Both the position numbers and the translations under genes were made by a program. From NCBI GenBank assembly GCA_036266195.1, contig DATANP010000174.1, positions 1-9,039 of the forward strand: a DNA stretch of 9,039 nucleotides, given 5' to 3'. Origin of the DNA: DATMER01 sp036266195. GTDB taxonomy: Bacteria > Acidobacteriota > Thermoanaerobaculia > Multivoradales > UBA5704. Below the pieces are notes generated by a model. That model made no database searches and was not told where the DNA came from. It was given only the letters and a program-made list of their open reading frames with translations. Shown here piece after piece: positions 7,939 through 9,039 of the stretch. How positions within the stretch are numbered: the first letter of the stretch is position 1; the number at the start of each line of letters is the position of its first letter.

Positions 7939-8156
7939 CAAGGAGCCTCATCCGCACGTCGTCCTGCATTCCGGAGGGCGACGGTCCGGATCGCTCGCTG
8001 CCGCCTGTCGTCGTCCACGAGCTCGCGAACAGCCTCATACTCGGTCAGAGGGATCAGGACATACGCCTCGTTGGTCCGGGGGTCTACGACGTGCAAAGGC
8101 TGGGCGTCTGTCGAATCGAGAGCGCGCTGCTGCTGCTCGGTCAGGCGAATGTCCAT
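7938..8156 (-). CDS. putative type II antitoxin, partner of the broken PemK/MazF-like toxin
   Basis: 72-residue acidic-to-mixed protein beginning MDIRLTEQQQRALDS, followed by LHVVDPRTNEAYVLIPLTEYEAVRELVDDD (about residues 21-50). The DPRT...YVLIP..EYE pattern is, from memory, shared by small antitoxins found directly upstream of PemK-like toxins. The role is to bind and neutralise the toxin and, usually, autorepress the operon. The C-terminal RRQRAIRTVALRNAGRRADE is basic and could be the disordered toxin-binding tail. The gene appears intact. Its stop overlaps the toxin ATG by one base, supporting the assignment by context. GAGGG lies 10 nt upstream of the ATG, and a GATAAT sits 5 nt upstream, close enough for leaderless transcription. 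With the toxin destroyed, this antitoxin is an orphan here. The exact antitoxin family cannot be named with certainty. Confidence 0.72.
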   Translation of the reverse strand: MDIRLTEQQQRALDSTDAQPLHVVDPRTNEAYVLIPLTEYEAVRELVDDDRRQRAIRTVALRNAGRRADEAP

Positions 8157-8161
8157 GGCGC

Positions 8162-8167
8162 ATTATC
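8162..8167 (-). promoter_or_regulatory. possible -10 element (GATAAT) for leaderless antitoxin transcript
   Basis: GATAAT on the minus strand, 5/6 to TATAAT, ends 5 nt before the antitoxin ATG, so transcription would start at or next to the start codon. No convincing -35 is seen at 16-18 bp. Confidence 0.3.
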
Positions 8168-8218
8168 CCTCAATCCGCAAACCTGGGACTCCGGGAAGAA
8201 GAAGACCCCTCCCCGTCC

Positions 8219-8240
8219 CTCCCCCGCTTTCGCGGGAGAG
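8219..8240. repeat. REP-like hairpin related to the 3083-3250 element
   Basis: CTCCCCCGC (8219-8227) pairs with GCGGGAGAG (8232-8240) around TTTC, with one mismatch. The CTCCC...GGGAGAGGG arms resemble those of the 3083-3250 inverted repeat, suggesting one dispersed family. It lies just inside repeat copy B, upstream of the antitoxin, and has no U-run. Confidence 0.6.
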
Positions 8241-8242
8241 GG

Positions 8243-8297
8243 CGCCCCCTCCCGCCCTTGGTTAGAGCCGGCGAGGACGCCGGCGGTCCCAGTGGAA
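8243..8297 (+). repeat. inverted repeat copy B, right boundary of the toxin-antitoxin island
   Basis: Matches the reverse complement of 7572-7624 at about 87%. It contains GCCGGCG-agga-CGCCGGC (hairpin) and TCCCAGTG at the outer edge. The pair A/B encloses the array, toxin remnant and antitoxin, about 725 bp end to end. No target-site duplication is visible outside them. Confidence 0.8.
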
Positions 8298-8304
8298 AAC
8301 CCCC

Positions 8305-8334
8305 TTGACGCCGTCGTCCGGGCGGGAGTATCCT
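8305..8334 (+). promoter_or_regulatory. predicted sigma70-type promoter of tRNA-Pro
   Basis: TTGACG (8305-8310, 5/6) and TATCCT (8329-8334, 4/6) are 18 bp apart, on the tRNA strand. Transcription would start near 8341, giving a leader of about 55 nt before the mature tRNA end at 8396, which RNase P would remove. Confidence 0.6.
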
Positions 8335-8349
8335 TCGCCTCCCGCCCGG
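8318..8349. promoter_or_regulatory. perfect 11-bp inverted repeat bracketing the tRNA promoter -10
   Basis: CCGGGCGGGAG (8318-8328) and CTCCCGCCCGG (8339-8349) are perfect reverse complements around a 10-bp centre that contains TATCCT. The left arm fills the -35/-10 spacer and the right arm covers the expected start site. This placement suggests an operator or a cruciform/supercoiling-sensitive promoter; it could also be an unrelated palindrome. Confidence 0.6.
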
Positions 8350-8395
8350 CACTTCCGGTGCCTGGCTCCTGTTGTCTTGAAGATCACGCCCACGT

Positions 8396-8472
8396 CGGGG
8401 CATAGCTCAGCTTGGTAGAGCGCACGGTTCGGGACCGTGAGGCCGGAGGTTCAAATCCTCTTGCCCCGACCA
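8396..8472 (+). tRNA. tRNA-Pro(CGG): tRNA-Pro (anticodon CGG)
   Basis: The cloverleaf is complete. The acceptor CGGGGCA (8396-8402) pairs with TGCCCCG (8462-8468), discriminator A, with encoded CCA (8470-8472). The D stem is GCTC/GAGC with loop AGCTTGGTA. The anticodon stem CACGG/CCGTG carries loop TTCGGGA, anticodon CGG at 8430-8432, reading CCG. The T stem GGAGG/CCTCT includes one G-U pair and the loop is TTCAAAT. The C1-G72 pair and A73 are typical of bacterial proline tRNAs. CCG is expected to be a common codon in a genome this GC-rich. The gene ends 8 bp before the stop codon of the convergent hydrolase gene, leaving no room for an intrinsic terminator outside that gene. Confidence 0.97.
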
Positions 8473-8480
8473 TCTCCCCT

Positions 8481-9039
8481 TCACTTCAGGTTCTTCGCCA
8501 GGAACGCCACCGTCCTCTGCCAGGCGTCCTTGGCCGCGGCCTCGTTGTAGTTGCCGCCCGACGGGTTCGCGAAGGCGTGGTTCGCGTCGTCGTAGATGTG
8601 GATCTCCACCCACTTCCCCAGATCCTTCAGGGTCTTCTCGAACTCCTTCACGGAGGCGACCGGGATGCTCTGGTCCTTGCCGCCGAAGAAGCCCAGGATC
8701 GGCATCTTGAGCAGGCCCAGCTTGGCCTTGTCCATCTCCAGGTGGCCGTAGTAGATGACCGTGGCGTCGATCTTGTTCGGCATCAGCAGGGCGGTCTGGA
8801 GCGACCAGCCTCCTCCGAAGCACCAGCCGATCACCCCGATCTTCGGCGCCTTCTCCTTCGTCTCCAGGTATTCGTAGGCCTGGCGGACGTTCTCCGCTCC
8901 CTCCGCGGTGTTCGCGAGGACGGCCTTCATCAGCTCCTGGGCCTTCTCCGGGGTGTCCGCGACCTGGCCGCCATAAAGGTCCACGGCCAGGGCGGTGTAG
9001 CCCTCGCCGGCCAGGCGCTGGGCCATCTGGCGGATGTTG
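8481..9039 (-). CDS. dienelactone hydrolase family protein, 5' partial
   Basis: Alpha/beta hydrolase of the dienelactone hydrolase family, cytoplasmic in this form as far as visible. Family members cleave ester or lactone bonds, classically in chloroaromatic degradation, but most homologues have unknown substrates. 185 residues are visible of an expected 230-250; the start lies beyond the window edge. NIRQMAQRLAGEGYTALAVD is the usual early block, with the DLYGG strand end following. GVIGWCFGGGWS carries the nucleophile Cys (codon 8820-8822) in the family's G-x-C-x-G-G elbow. FFGGKDQSIPVA carries the catalytic Asp, and YDDANHAFANP the catalytic His, so the Cys-Asp-His triad is complete. It ends KNLK and is convergent with tRNA-Pro. 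No neighbouring aromatic-degradation genes are present, so the substrate is open. Confidence 0.93.
   Translation of the reverse strand, partial: NIRQMAQRLAGEGYTALAVDLYGGQVADTPEKAQELMKAVLANTAEGAENVRQAYEYLETKEKAPKIGVIGWCFGGGWSLQTALLMPNKIDATVIYYGHLEMDKAKLGLLKMPILGFFGGKDQSIPVASVKEFEKTLKDLGKWVEIHIYDDANHAFANPSGGNYNEAAAKDAWQRTVAFLAKNLK

Noticed and set aside
8450..8472. tRNA 3' end used as an attachment site for the neighbouring island
   Set aside because: No second copy of the tRNA 3' end was found in the window, no integrase is present, and the island lies on the 5' side of the tRNA.

Overview
The window comes from a high-GC bacterial chromosome. The best lineage clue is a secreted VWFA-related protein (1828-2943, minus) of a type abundant in Acidobacteriota. 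GC-rich third codon positions and GC-rich dispersed palindromes fit an acidobacterial or similar soil or sediment genome, but the assignment is inference only.

Layout. Bases 1-751 (+) hold the tail of a PP2C-type protein phosphatase, followed directly by a geranylgeranyl-reductase-family flavoprotein (763-1827, +). Its stop codon abuts the stop codon of the convergent VWFA-related gene. Upstream of that gene lies about 310 bp of stacked palindromes (2944-3251). Next comes a two-gene minus-strand beta-oxidation operon: a long-chain acyl-CoA synthetase (5430-7223) followed by a bifunctional enoyl-CoA hydratase/3-hydroxyacyl-CoA dehydrogenase (3252-5390). The first activates fatty acids to acyl-CoA and the second carries out hydration and NAD-dependent oxidation of the enoyl- and hydroxyacyl-CoA. 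No thiolase or acyl-CoA dehydrogenase is present in the window. A sigma70-like promoter (7255-7282) precedes the operon.

The accessory part is 7286-8395. It has an unrecognised 65-aa gene (7353-7550, +), then a small island bounded by two inverted copies of a repeat of about 53 bp (7572-7624 and 8243-8297). Inside the island are an apparently intact antitoxin gene (7938-8156, minus) and the first ~24 codons of a PemK/MazF-like toxin. The toxin frame runs straight into an 11-unit, 21-bp palindromic-core tandem array (7630-7860) that replaces the rest of the toxin fold. This is the most unusual structure in the window.

Outside the island is a tRNA-Pro(CGG) gene (8396-8472, +). Its predicted promoter has a perfect 11-bp inverted repeat bracketing the -10 box. 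The window ends in a 5'-truncated dienelactone-hydrolase-family gene (8481-9039, minus) that meets the tRNA tail to tail with 8 bp between them.

No complete new defence or biosynthetic system is visible. The novelty lies in the repeat/toxin chimera, the inverted-repeat-bounded island and the palindrome over the tRNA promoter.
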